Source: Chara braunii (taxonomy: Eukaryota > Streptophyta > Charophyceae > Charales > Characeae). Taken from it: a stretch of DNA of 42,727 nt. Below are positions 20,801 through 30,945 of the stretch, piece by piece (the stretch's first letter is position 1; every line of letters starts with the position of its first letter). The position numbers were made by a program, and so were the translations under genes. A model generated the notes under the pieces. That model did no database searches, was not told the origin of the DNA, and worked only from the letters and a program-made list of their open reading frames with translations. The stretch lies in assembly GCA_003427395.1 (NCBI GenBank), contig BFEA01000177.1:2397577-2440303 (forward strand), given 5' to 3'.

Positions 20801-21471
20801 ATTTTCCAATAGTGACTTTATTCTTAGGCATGTCTGTGAGTGCTCTGGCAATCTCTTCAGGTGTGATTGCCTTGTCTAAATTACGGGTCTGTTGGGTTGT
20901 GAGTGCAGTCCCACACTCCGACCAGACAGTCCCCCATGCTTGCTCCCTCAGTTGGTTTGTGTCCCACTGTCCTGTTTCTGTGTATAAGTGGCTCTACAAC
21001 CCTTTATACGAGAGAATAGAAGAGTTCAGCGTACTGGATTATATGCGAGGTGGTGGTGGCCAAAGGTTGTGCTGGGTGAAAGGGGTGTTGTAGTGCCATC
21101 ATCTTCGTTGCAATTTTTCTTTCTTGTGCCAGTCGAAAAAAAGTCGTGGTCAATCTCTCCGCCAACCCTATCCAACGTGCCTTATTGGCCATACCCCACC
21201 GGGCTGCATCCACGCGTTGCCATTCTTCCCATTATGTATGCAACAAGGTCCACTGTGCTCACCATTCATCTCCGTCCTCCTCCAGCGGATCCATTCCGAA
21301 GGCATTCATGAGCTTAGTGAAGTTTTCCCCTGTACAGAGGTGTGCCTGTTTCGTGGCTTGTGCACGGGCTTTCATTATGTGAGTGAGAGCAGCAATGCCT
21401 AAGTGCAGGTGTTCCGCTGGAGAGGCATCTGTAGGACGAAGAGAATTCCAATATTCCTAATGTTGTCTCGC
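17881..21471 (-). pseudogene. LINE-2 ORF2 part 2: reverse transcriptase and zf-RVT
   Basis: From the hAT junction leftwards there is a helical pre-RT linker (RWIGLAERLTTTFFRLAQER). The RT blocks follow: REGPDGMPMDHLHAV and MLIYKKGDPPNIRN (near 20560-20740), LSAPYKLYAKILANRLAP, LFLDLKKACDRVRW (first catalytic Asp, near 20350), RSVRQGCPLSHALYILY and NNFADDTA (catalytic Asp pair, near 20040). The thumb-like stretch NTRYLGVLL...WAKGADLGVVGR comes next. The zf-RVT is CKECMVQDETVPHLWLDCG (near 18370). The C-terminus HLDDRQESSRSTGQT ends at a TAA at 17881. Several frameshifts separate these blocks. It is the second half of the ORF2 whose endonuclease lies at 23391-24022. Confidence 0.87.
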
Positions 21472-21963
21472 AAGTCGACCAGTGTTACCTCGCGTTCATT
21501 GAACGCGCGTTTCGTGTTCAGGTTTTGAACGAGGTGAACGCGCGTTCACTGAACACGGCTGAACACTTTTGACGCGTTCGCGCAGAAGCCATGTAGTTTT
21601 GGGGGCGGCAGGTTTGGGGTGTGGGGGGACTGGGTGGCGGGGGAGGGGCCAACGGCCCTGCAAAAAAAAAAAACGACCAAGTAATGGCAAAAAAAAAAAA
21701 CGAAGCATCCATACGTGACAAAAAAATAGTGGCCACATGCACTCCTTTTTTTTTAGGGGGGCGGGCTCCCTAACATGGCTCAGAAGGCCCATGCAGGCTA
21801 TCTGAAGGGTCCTCGCAGACATGTAGCGCAGACCGCCCCAACAAAATCGAGGCAGGCAGTGAATATGAAATAGAGCACGAGCTGACCAAATATATACCCG
21901 ACATTCGAATTCAGGTCTGTGTTTTTGTAGTTATGGGTTGCTCACGTAGCTAGGGCCTGTTGG

Positions 21964-22051
21964 CCGTGCCGTGAACGTGACTGGCCGTTCATTTCATACT
22001 TTTTTTGTGAACAGCCGTTCACGGTGAACGGGCCGTCCGCTTAAAAATTGT

Positions 22052-22084
<33 letters not shown>

Positions 22085-22432
22085 AGGCTCACCCAGGTAC
22101 ATTCGCCTCAAACCCCACAGCGTGATGACATCGGGAAAAAAAAATAAATTGAAATGACCTACAAAATAGCAAACAAAAATGCTTATTTTGGCTGGTTGGA
22201 TTTTGTTTTTTTTGTTTTTAATTAAAAATATATATTATTCTTGAAAAAAAAAAATTTGAAAGAATTATAGGGAGTTACCCTCCAATGTCCCCCACCCGCC
22301 TATAAAAAAGAAACCTTCCCCCCCCAGCAAAAAAAACAGCTCTCCATGAACTCCCATGTCGTGAACTCCGTGAACTCCATGACCGATCTCCGCCCACAGA
22401 CCCCGTGAACGGTGAATAGGGGTACAACACTG
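21964..22432. mobile_element. nested hAT-like MITE, TSD CCTGTTGG
   Basis: A perfect 8-bp direct repeat CCTGTTGG lies at 21956-21963 and 22433-22440. The right terminus in inverse reads CAGTGTTGTACC, like the host hAT terminus. The left terminus CCGTGCCGTG is more diverged. Subterminal CCGTTCAC/GTGAACGG motifs flank an A/T-rich core with a T-run at 22050. Because it interrupts only one arm of the palindrome, it is younger than the palindrome. Confidence 0.8.
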
Positions 22433-22457
22433 CCTGTTGGTCTGCACATTACTCTTA

Positions 22458-22794
22458 GGGCTTGGCTGCACTACTCACCAAATGTGCAAGACTAGAATGA
22501 ATCTTGTGCACTGCAGAACATGGAATAAAACGCCGCCATATATTTTGTCTTTTGTGCATGTGGTGAGTAGAGGCCCTCAGGGCCACTGCACGTATTGCTA
22601 AGAAAAGAAAAACGAGAAAAAAGAAAAACGAGAATTTTTTCTCGTTTTTCTTTTCTTAGGAATACGTGCAGTGGCCCTAAGGGCCTCTACTCACCACATG
22701 CACAAAAAACAAAACATATGGCGGCGTATTATTCCATGTTCTGCAGAATATTCATTATAGTTTTGCACAGTTGGTGAGTAGTGCAGCCAAGCCC
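22458..22794. mobile_element. palindromic MITE core with GGGCTTGGCTGCACTACTC ends
   Basis: The perfect inverted ends resemble the 9425 and 984 MITEs. The interior holds two mirrored copies of a unit ending GGTGAGTAGAGGCCC, separated by a GGGCCACTGCACG-bounded hairpin. TTA stands on the left and TAA on the right, consistent either with palindrome symmetry or with a degraded duplication. It may be a head-to-head dimer of one MITE. Confidence 0.6.
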
Positions 22795-23156
22795 TAAAAA
22801 TCACGTGCAGAGACCAACAGGCCCTAGCTACGTGAGCAATCCATAACTGTTGAAACACATACTTGAACTCGAATCTCGGGTATATATTCGGCCAGATCGT
22901 GCTCTATTTCATATTCATTGCCTGCCTCGATTTTGGTGGAGCGGTTTGCGCTACATGTCTGCGAGGACCCTTCAGATATCCTGCATGGGCCTTCTGCCAT
23001 GTTAGGGAGATTCTCCCACCCCGCCCCCCCCAAAAAAAGGAGTGCATGTGTCTGTGTGTGTCAATATCTGTGTGTATTGGTGTGCGTGTGTATATGTTTG
23101 GGTGGGGGTATTTCATGTTTTTTTTTTTTTAGTTCTTTTTTTCAATGGTGCACCCC

Positions 23157-23272
23157 GTCCCAGGGTGGTGCACGACGCGCGCATGCTGGGAGGGGGTGCG
23201 CGTTAGGGAGATTCTCTCACCGCGTCCCAGGGTGGTGCACGACGCGCGCATGCTGGGAGGGGGTGCACGTTC
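23157..23272. repeat. 67-bp tandem duplication
   Basis: GTCCCAGGGTGGTGCACGAC and following bases at 23157 recur at 23224 almost without change, including GCGCGCATGCTGGGAGGGGG. It lies inside the hAT element near its right end. Confidence 0.9.
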
Positions 23273-23390
23273 GATTTTTTCCTTCCCCCTGCCACGTGGC
23301 GCGTTTGAACGCTTGTAGAGGGAGATTCAACGCACACGTTTGAACGAGAACGCGCGTTCAGGACGTTCAAACGGTTACACAGAAGTCGAC

Positions 23391-24022
23391 AGTGTAATGG
23401 ATCTGTGAACATCATGTGCAGCACTGTCGCGGGAGGAGCATGGGTCTGTACTTTTGTAGTGATAAGCAATTTTGTTATTAGCAGTTTGTGGTCCGACAGG
23501 GAGACCGACAACAGGGTAATGCGAATAACTTGAAGATTGTGGATCAGTTCAGTCGTCATCCATATCATGTCCAGTCTGCTACGTCTGTGTGGTCCTATGC
23601 CTATCCATGTGAAACCTTTGTCATCATGCCACATTGTTCAGAGTCCGTCTTCGAATACCAGTTCAGCTATCAGTGTTTGAAGTGCTCCAACATCCGGTTT
23701 TGGTGCACCACATCTAGGTGAATCCAAGCCCGGGCAGACAATGGTGTTGAAATCCCCTGTGATAATGATGTTGGGTACGTCTGGCATATGAGTTGGAAGT
23801 TCTCGCCAGAACCATTCTTGGTTTGTGGTGTCCGAAGGCACATACAATGTGACCAGCAAGATGTTTTGTTACTATTATCGCAACCCCTCCCTTCCTGCCC
23901 ACTGCAGGTGCCCAAAGCTGAAACCTGTTTCCTAGTTCTGGTCTGCTTCCCCCTTTTAGACATTCTTCTCTCACTTTTATTTCCTGTACAATTCCCTCTA
24001 CTTTTCTTCTTCTAGTGTTCAT
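23391..24022 (-). pseudogene. LINE-2 ORF2 part 1: APE-type endonuclease
   Basis: Blocks in order on the minus strand are IVQEIKVREECLKGG (the Gln-Glu metal site, near 23980) and WAPAVGRKGGVAIIVTKH. Then come VTLYVPSD, NIIITGDFNTIVCPGLDS (GDFN, near 23750), GFTWIGIGPHRRSRLDMIW (near 23600) and SLSDHKLLI (the catalytic SDH, near 23500). This is the set of conserved APE-family LINE endonuclease motifs. The enzyme would nick target DNA to prime reverse transcription. The N-terminal SWN block is not recognisable upstream. The frame continues to the hAT insertion at 23390. Confidence 0.85.
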
Positions 24023-24320
24023 TCCCTACCGTGTTTTATATCCTATATTGTATAGTTATTGTCCGACTTCTCCCTTCCTCCCTTCTCACATTTTTCCTTT
24101 CCCACTTTATCTTTTTCTCTTCCGTCCTGTATTGAATTTCCCTTTTTGCCATACCCTCTGTTATCTCTCCTGCTCTCTTTTCTCCCCTTTCCCGAGATTG
24201 TCGTCCTCCCCATGTCTTCTTCCCTCTCACCTTTTCTTTCCTATCTTTTCCGCTCCATCCTTTTTTTCTTCTTCGGAGCTTCCCACTTTTCACTTCCTTG
24301 ACTTATAGTCTCCGTCCAAC
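23940..24320. other. strand-asymmetric pyrimidine tract
   Basis: The plus strand is nearly all C and T for about 350 bases, with many TTCCC and CTTTTC words. The minus strand is correspondingly purine-rich. It separates the LINE-2 endonuclease from ORF1 and overlaps the place where the endonuclease N-terminus should be. It is probably low-complexity expansion and could form triplex DNA. Confidence 0.5.
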
Positions 24321-27300
24321 CTTCATCCTCCCACCTTGTCTTCCTGTTTCCCATTCCCTCTTTTCCTTATCAGTCCATATCAGCATTGTGGTGGAGGTTC
24401 CCATCTCAGTTCTCACTCGGGATTGTCTGGCAGCGCGTGTGGGGTATCTGTGGGAACGGCTGTACATTCCTCTCAGTCTATTGTGATGTGTTGATCTGAG
24501 AGGTCGTGTCCTCTGGGAGCGTGTATGGATGGAGCCCTCAGATGATTGTGGTGGCTGATTCTGTCTTCTACGAGCGTGCGGTCTGTGAGTTTGTGGCCAA
24601 TTTTGGAGTTCCGTCCAGAAATGGCTGGTAGTGAATCTCTTATTGTCCTGGAGGCTTTGATCCACGACTCTGAGAATGTGTATAGCCACTGTGGTCGGCG
24701 TGGCATGTCGCCCATTTTGTTGGGCCTCCTCAAGCGTCACAAAGAGGCGGCTCCATTGCAGAGGGGATATCAGGTCTGTGTGCTCTTCTTCTCTTGTCTC
24801 TGCATACAGTAAGAAGCATGTAAGCGTCATCAGTTCTCCATCAATTGCCCTTTCCGGAATTCGGATTGCTGATATCCCTGGGATGGGAGCGATCTTGTAC
24901 TGTTCCCCAATCCATTATCTTGCCTTCACGATTGCGCGTTTTGCAGATGGGTGATCCTCAAAATCGACCATCTGAATATGACTATCACCTCCCGATGAGC
25001 GTTGGGTTGTGGTTAACAGTTTTAGTCCTTGTGCGTGGTGGCAGAAGACCAGTGGCACAACTCTAAGTCTGCCAGTCTCTCATAATTGGTGAAAGGTGCC
25101 ATCAAGAGTAACCATCGTTGTTCGTGTGTACATGCCTGTATTTTGTCTGGTGTCAATGTTTCTAGCGTTTGTTATAGCGGGCGGTTCTTCTTCCATATCT
25201 TCTTGTGTTGCGCGATGAGCCGGGTACGGAGATGGTAGGCGTGTGCGATGTGTGTGGCGGTTGTGATCATCAGTCATTGGTGATCTTATTGATCGTAGTG
25301 GTTGCGGTTGTTGAGCATGCAGTGGAGGCGGTGGTTGTGATGGGACTCACTTCCCTGATCGGAATTGCGTTCTTGTGTGTGGGTGGGATGTTGAGGTATG
25401 TCGTGACGGGGTGTGAGGCTCCAGGTGGTGCAGGATGTGTCAACCGGTTTGGGGTAATGAGCAGTCCTTGACGTGTCGCCGCTTTGCATCGTTTTGGTGA
25501 TGGCGAGCGATCAGATTCAGAGGAGATAACAAGTCTTTGTGGTCAAAATCGGCTGGTGCTTCCTTGATGATGGTGTGGTGTGTGGTTGTCTCGGGTCTTC
25601 TGTCGTGTTCTAGGACGTTTGAGGCTACGATGTGATGCGGAATTTGTGGAATTTGTTACTATTGTGGGGTCGCTATCCACCGACACCACCGGTATGTCCT
25701 GCGTGTTTCGATGGAGTGGTTCTTGTCGCATGGGTTGGGTAGCCGGGAGTGCCATGACCAGTGTGGGGAGTTCATCCACTGTAGTGATCTCCTATGAGCA
25801 TGGTTGTTGTGGTAGAGTCTCGTTCATCAATTGTGTGTATGCGGTGGCCGTTGTCATCGTGATGTGTGAGATGTGTGATCGTCACATCGTGAAATCGGCG
25901 AGTGGCGTTGTAATGCATCGAATGCAGTGTCTGTGATGTGAGGGTGTAACATAGCGGTTGTCGAAGTGGGTGGTGACGTAACAGGTGCATGTTGTGTTTT
26001 CCATCCAATACCTGGGCGATATGAGCGACTCGGAGCGAGGCACCGGAGGGGGAGGTTGGGATGGGACGTGTGATCATGATGGGGGTTCGTGAGGATGGGT
26101 GATCTGCCACAACTCATACCATGTGTCATTCGCTTCGGGGGTCCAAGTATGCCGTGCGGGTGGGGGGAAAGGTCTCAAGTGGTGTGCGCATCCGGACAAT
26201 CTCCAACATCGACTCTCCATATGGTCATTGAAGGGGGCGACTCCCAGGTTGTGTATCGTTCCCAGGACGGTGTGGGTAATCACGGGGGTGAAGGCAGGCG
26301 TCACGTGAGGGAGTGTTACCGTACAGGTGTTCATCTGTAGTTTGACATAATTGTTCATTCGTACGTCGTGTCTGTCTTCGGCTGCCTTCCCCGGAGTGGT
26401 CGAAGTGTTCTTGTTTTCCGGTGGCCTCCTGTTGTCTTGTCGCTGACGAGGTCTCACCCTGTTCTTGGAGGTGTGGCTGATTCTCTGCTCTCATCTCGAT
26501 TATTTCCGAACCCCTGCTTCCTTGTTCTTCTTCTCCCATCGGGACTTCTCCCGTCTTATCTTGGCTGATGTGTTGTCCTTCCCCCATATCCAACGTTTCC
26601 TTCAAGTTTGATCCCCCGTTTTCTTCCCTTGGTTGTCGTAACTTCCGTGCCTCCATTTCCGTTGTCTCTCCTCCTGTTTCCTCCATTGTTGTATCTTGTG
26701 GTATCGATCTCTCTTGTTGTCCTATCAACGCTTTGTGATTGTTCCCTGTGAGGGGTGCTTTCATCCTTTCTTCAATATGTTGTTGGTCTACTTCCGTTTC
26801 TGGCATTCCCAAGGTGATCGACACTTCCTCCTCCTTTGTCGGTCTTTGTGGGAACAAGGCTTCCGTTTCCATCTCCGCCCTCCCTCGTTCAGTTCTTCGT
26901 ACATCCTGTAGCATCACTTCCTCGCCCTATCTTTCATATTGTTGGTGATTCCTCATCAGTCGCTCCCCCTGATCCGTTCGTTCTTCTCTATTATTTTGGT
27001 GTTGATCAGGTTCGGCTTCCATCCTTCTTCTAGATCTATGCACCCGAAGCAATTGTGGTTGCTCGTCTTCTGAAGTCGATGATGAAGTGTCCATATCATC
27101 TTTGTCTTGTGTTGTCAGTCGCTCATGGCATTCTTCTGCAGGTTGGGGGGAGGGGGTTCCGCCCTTCCCCTACTACTCTATGTCCTTGTCGCGTTTCAAC
27201 TTTCCAGCACTGGAACCTCTGATTGTTGCGGTTCTGCCATGTGAGTGTCCGTCCCCGATCAAGCACCTAGGTCTTCTTGCTGCCCTTGCGCCGGCTGTCC

Positions 27301-28405
27301 ATGTACCTGATCTTCTGTCATTAGTGGCGGTCTTCCTGACTCGTGTTCCGACAACGGGGGAGACATATTGCTCAATGCCCCCTCATTCGATCTCATCAAT
27401 GGAAGAAATCGTGCATTGGATACCCCCCCCACGTCACCAAGGCTGCCTTCGAGTAGAAGCTCCGCACTCACTACGTGATCATATTCCGTTTCAAAACGTA
27501 TCCTCGCGCCAATCTCTTCTCTAACATCATTTGGTCTCGCCAGATCATCTCTGAGTTTTGCTTCTCGTCGCAGCAGTTCTCTCTGCATCTCATGCGCCGA
27601 GCAACAAGTTGAATGCGTAAGTCCTGCCACGTGGCCCGGTCTCCGACATATTGTGCACCACGGTGTTTCACTAGTAAGGTAGCGCACCTTCAGACGATCG
27701 TAGCAATGAAGGCGAATGGTCAGTCTCTGCAGGCCTATCTGTATGAGCGGTGGTCAAAGATGGAAGTAAATTTCTTTCCTGCCATACTCATCGACACAGA
27801 GTTCTCCATCGTCGTTTATGACCTCCCCGAAGACTTGATTAGCCGTCGTGTGAAGATATGGTCTCACTAGCGGTGCCGGGTTGATGAATTTAACCCATGG
27901 ATGGTTCTTGCGATCCATCATGCTATTCCATTCTCTTCATGCATACGTTTCCCAGGGCGAGAAACATGCTTCATATCTCCTGTCATCGATGGCGACCTCT
28001 TCCATCTTCCGCCTAATACATCAGCCAGTTCCTTAACAGTGTCGTAGGTGACCTGTATGTCGCTGATCCATTGTTACCGATCGTAATCCTCCCTTGAAAA
28101 CGGTTCCTTGCCATATGTGGCCATGTGTCTTCCCATCTGCAGATAAGGTCGGTCTTCATGTTGGCGGAAAATCCATTAAGTGATCCTTCAAACCTGATGA
28201 TGACAATATGCGCCCGTAAGTATATGACGTGGACACACGTCGTTTCCAATCCCATCTCCATACAAACCGTGTTTCCCTCCACCCTGCATCTCGCCGCCCT
28301 TTGCTTAATAAAGGTTCCTGTTAGAGCCGCTTTACGAACCTCTTTGAATCTCGCCCATTCTGTTTGTCTCCCCCTTCCTCTATCTTGTGGGTCCACCGTC
28401 GCCAT
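24303..28405 (-). pseudogene. LINE-2 ORF1: RNA-binding-type protein with zinc knuckle, heavily broken
   Basis: ORF1 appears to start at the ATG ending at 28405 (MATVDPQDRGRG). Frame breaks divide it. The zinc-knuckle-like CTICRRPGHV with a later C lies near 27650. An acidic Gln/Glu-rich linker (26225-26917, for example MEETGGETTEMEARK) and a His/Thr/Pro-rich stretch (25080-26130) follow. A C-terminal domain at about 24400-24960 contains YKIAPIPGISAIRIPERAI and HILRVVDQSLQDNKRF. That domain can be aligned by eye with the LINE-3 ORF1 C-terminus. ORF1 proteins bind LINE RNA in the particle. About 4 kb is long for ORF1, which suggests linker expansion. Confidence 0.68.
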
Positions 28406-28433
28406 GTCTTTACTCTACAGAAGTGATTAATCT

Positions 28434-29475
28434 TCAATCAATATCTCCTTTGTTCCAAGCTTTAACGCGTGAAGTTGTCGCTATCACTTCCACCTCCTCC
28501 TCTTGTGCAGAAGTTTTGTGGTGAAGTTTGTTGTTGTCTTCACTCTCTACATCTGCATATGCGTCGTCCAAAATAGATGCATGTGTGTTGTTATCTTCCT
28601 CCGAATACGTGAGCACCCCCCTTCGTAATCCCCAACGTCGAAGAAGCACTCGACCACCTGGCTGTTGTTGTTGATGTTCCTCCCGCTCCACCGCACTCTG
28701 TGCTCCGGATTCCTGTGGCTTTAAAAGTTGAGGAACCAGGACAACACTCCTGGGTAGCAGTCGACTGTACAGCGGAGCACTCGGTGGATGACGGTCGGTC
28801 ACCACTCGGTCTGATGACTTGTTCAAATGATCGTTCAATCGGGCGGCGTGGCCGAGGAGGCTGTTGCGCTTTCACACGACGGCGCCGGAGTCCCAATATC
28901 CCCAATACCCTTGTTACCCCACCCCCCACTATGGTCACCCAACAATGCCATGTACGGAGCACAAAATCTCGCTGCCCGAGTGCCAATCTTGATCCTAGTT
29001 GTACAATGATTCCCCCGACAAGGATTGCTATCTCCCATGCAGCGGCTACGATAGCTAACTATCCGCAACATGCCGTGCTCCGAACCAGAAAGCCACCAAT
29101 CGTGTCCACCAGTCCTAGAAGCAGCCGGGTTGTCCTCTCTATCCATGTCATCAGCGCTGTTTCATATCTCCCAATCAACCATGTGATTGCTGCCACCGCG
29201 ATCAGCAAGATTTGTTCCCACGTGTCCCTCCATGTCTTTCCTCCGATGATCCAACTCGTTCCAAATATAGTTCCTTCGTGCGGTCCATTGCTGTGACAAT
29301 CAATCCACTTTTGTCCCCAACACCCAATCAAAGACAATCCAATATGTTTCGTCGTCCCCCACCTCGCGCGTAAACCATCCGTAGGATATCCCCCAGTAAC
29401 CCTTTTCTCTCCCTTTCCACACTTATTCGCCAACCCCTTAGCTTCATCAGTCAGTGGTCTGTTCTCTCATTCCTC
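28434..29475 (-). pseudogene. membrane-type ORF upstream of LINE-2 ORF1, function unknown
   Basis: One minus-strand frame runs from a TGA near 29475 to 28591 with a single TAG (29059-29061). It encodes four hydrophobic stretches: QILLIAVAAITWLIGRY, LLLGLVDTIGGFLV, LAIVAAAWEIAILVGGIIVQ and WVTIVGGGVTRVLGILGL. A basic cluster, LRRRR, follows. An N-terminal part (GCWGQKWIDCH, GTIFGTSWIIGG) precedes them. After a frame change near 28780 a coherent C-terminal part follows (VLVPQLLKPQESG, then acidic VESEDNN). It ends at 28434, 29 bases before the ORF1 ATG. No ATG is evident at its start. I do not recognise a family. It could be an extra LINE ORF or a captured gene fragment. LINE-3 has no counterpart. 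Confidence 0.45.
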
Positions 29476-30224
29476 CTTTTTTGTGGATCCCCATGTTCTC
29501 ACTCTTCCGCTTCCTTCTTCTTACTACATGGACTCAATCTCTTCATATTGCTTCTATCGCCCTCACCTCGTGCGAAAAGACAACAGGCTGTCCGATGACC
29601 CCAATTGTTCTCTCTTCCTTCTCGCCCATATTCTCCATCCTCTTATCCTCACCACTCTCATGTCTTATATGTCCCCAAGCAAGTCGCACACAAACTTGAC
29701 CGCCATTTTTAAATTGATCCCGTATTTCTTTTCACCACCGCTCTTCCAGCTGGCGATCCCTGTGTGCCTGCATACTTGAAGATATCTTAGTGGAACATCG
29801 GCCAGATACTACCATCACCGCCCTTCCCATTCTACTCACCCCCGTGCCGACCGAGCGGTCTCCCTTCTCACTTGTATTCTCCACCCCCTATCCCCACCCC
29901 TCTCAGATTTCACATGACGTCAACCAACTCCTGCTCAGACATGGCTGCCATTACTCTAGATCGTTCCGCCGTTCCTCTCCTTGTTCAGCCAGTCAGTTCC
30001 CTTTCGTCACTTCTGGCATCCCTGCACTCCCGAAAGTGTCGAAATCCGAGACGTTGGACCCTTCCCATTCCATACTGACCTCATCCCCACCCAACGACCA
30101 GATACATTTTCGAGAAACCGGTACTCAACCACCACGACTAAGGTCTATTCTAAGTTTACTGTCATCAGGCCTATCGCCAACACCGCAACCCTGCACAAGA
30201 CCGCTACTATGATAAATTAGCGCA
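29476..30224. other. gene-free stretch, possible LINE-2 5' UTR
   Basis: The plus strand is C/T-rich with no frame showing motifs. It lies between the membrane-type ORF and the Ty3 breakpoint. Short CGCAGT words cluster at 30222-30255 just before the Ty3 sequence resumes. Confidence 0.45.
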
Positions 30225-30275
30225 GTGCAGTCGCAGTTTCATAGTTTCGCAGTAGTTTCATTGTGCAAAGCGCCG

Positions 30276-30750
30276 CACGCAATGAATCGGATCTTTCATG
30301 ACTACTTGGATAAGTTTGTCATCGTGTACCTCGATGACATACTTATTTTTAGTAAGACTATCGAGGAGCATGTTGCGCACTTAGACAAAGTCCTCATTCT
30401 CCTTCGGCAGCTCAAGTTCAAGATCAACGGGGAAAAATGCGAGTTTGGTCGCACTCGGATTTTGTACTTGGGTCATGAGATTTCCGCGGAGGGTCTGAAG
30501 CCCGATAACACGAAGGTGGCCAACATTCATGACAGGCCGCGTCCTCAGTCAGTGATTGAGATGAGGTATTTTTTAGGGATGACCGACTACTGTTGTAACT
30601 TTGTTAAGAACTATACTATAGTGGCCGGCCGTTTGGCTGACATGACTCGCCTTGACACCCCATGGGAATGGACAGACAAGTGCGAGGCTGCTTTCAGACA
30701 TCTGAAGCATGCGTTGACACCAGTGCCGCACCCCCGTTCACCGTTCACGG
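30276..30750 (+). pseudogene. Ty3 reverse transcriptase, C-terminal half
   Basis: The sequence resumes with MNRIFHDYLDKFVIVYLDDI (catalytic Asp pair in YLDD, near 30332). LIFSKTIEEHVAHLDKVL, FKINGEKCEF and LYLGHEIS follow, then MRYFLGMTDYCCNFVKNY and RLDTPWEWTDKCEAAFRHLK, the connection region. It is in one open frame from about 30225 to 30800. It is the direct continuation of the RT interrupted at about 14758. At about 30748 the sequence jumps from the connection to the end of RNase H, so the RNase H core is deleted. Confidence 0.9.
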
Positions 30751-30945
30751 CCCTGCTGAACGCGCCTTATCGCGTAGGCCTGATTTATCTGGTGCGTTAA
30801 TTACTAAGTTGGGGTTTGCAGACGATGTCACTCGCTCGCTGGTGGAAGTCTATCGCGAGGACCAGTTTATGTCCGAGATCATACGCAGACTCAAGGCGAA
30901 GGACAAGGTGACTTCTACCGAGTTTGAATTGAACAACGGTCTCTT
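30748..30945 (+). pseudogene. Ty3 pol: RNase H end and pre-integrase linker
   Basis: In another frame the sequence reads ALSRRPDLSGALITKLGF, the usual ALSR-type end of RNase H before integrase. YREDQFMSEIIRRLKAKDK and FELNNGLF then lead towards the integrase zinc finger. The fusion of the RT connection (frame 3) to this block (frame 2) removes the expected 120 or so residues of RNase H. Integrase itself does not follow; a minisatellite begins at 30946. Confidence 0.75.

Larger units (their letters stand above)
21735..23048. repeat. large inverted repeat (arms about 415 bp) inside the hAT element
   Basis: The right arm (about 22635-23048) is the inverse of the left arm 21735-21963 joined to 22433-22633. 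The left arm is split by the MITE at 21964-22432. Arms share, among much else, TAGCTACGTGAGCAA and TATGAAATAGAGCACGA, each present in inverse. The inner part has nested terminus-like ends: TTAGGGCTTGGCTGCACTAC (22455) with its inverse ending at 22797, GGTGAGTAGAGGCCC with its inverse, and a central hairpin of CGAGAAAAA type around 22634. Transcription through it would give a long hairpin RNA. Confidence 0.88.
21480..23382. mobile_element. hAT-type DNA transposon, non-autonomous, TSD AAGTCGAC
   Basis: The left terminus CAGTGTTACC and the inverse of the right terminus (CTGTGTAACC) are flanked by a perfect 8-bp direct repeat AAGTCGAC (21472-21479 and 23383-23390). A CAGTG-like terminus with an 8-bp duplication is the hAT signature. 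The ends carry many copies of GAACGCGCGTTC and TGAACG motifs, as expected of subterminal transposase-binding sites. No transposase ORF exists in the 1903 bp. The interior is mainly a large palindrome with a second hAT-like element in one arm. The insertion splits LINE-2 between endonuclease and RT and is therefore younger than LINE-2. Confidence 0.9.
17881..29475 (-). mobile_element. LINE-2: decayed non-LTR retrotransposon, interrupted by a hAT element
   Basis: Read on the minus strand, the order is a membrane-type ORF, ORF1 with zinc knuckle, endonuclease, a linker broken by the hAT insertion, RT, zf-RVT and the ORF2 end at 17881. No frame is intact. Neither terminus nor a poly-A tail was found: the left limit is the ORF2 stop and the right limit the last recognisable ORF. 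The true element may extend to the Ty3 breakpoints at about 14758 and 30276. It lacks the 3' UTR stem-loop shared by the other LINE copies, so it is probably another family. Confidence 0.82.

Noticed and set aside
22458-22794. TTA/TAA as a true target duplication of the palindromic MITE
   Set aside because: The two flanks are inverse rather than direct, so they are part of the palindrome and not proof of insertion.
24015-24308. Phe/Pro/Ser-rich hydrophobic frames on the plus strand
   Set aside because: They are produced by the pyrimidine tract between LINE-2 parts, with no conserved sequence.
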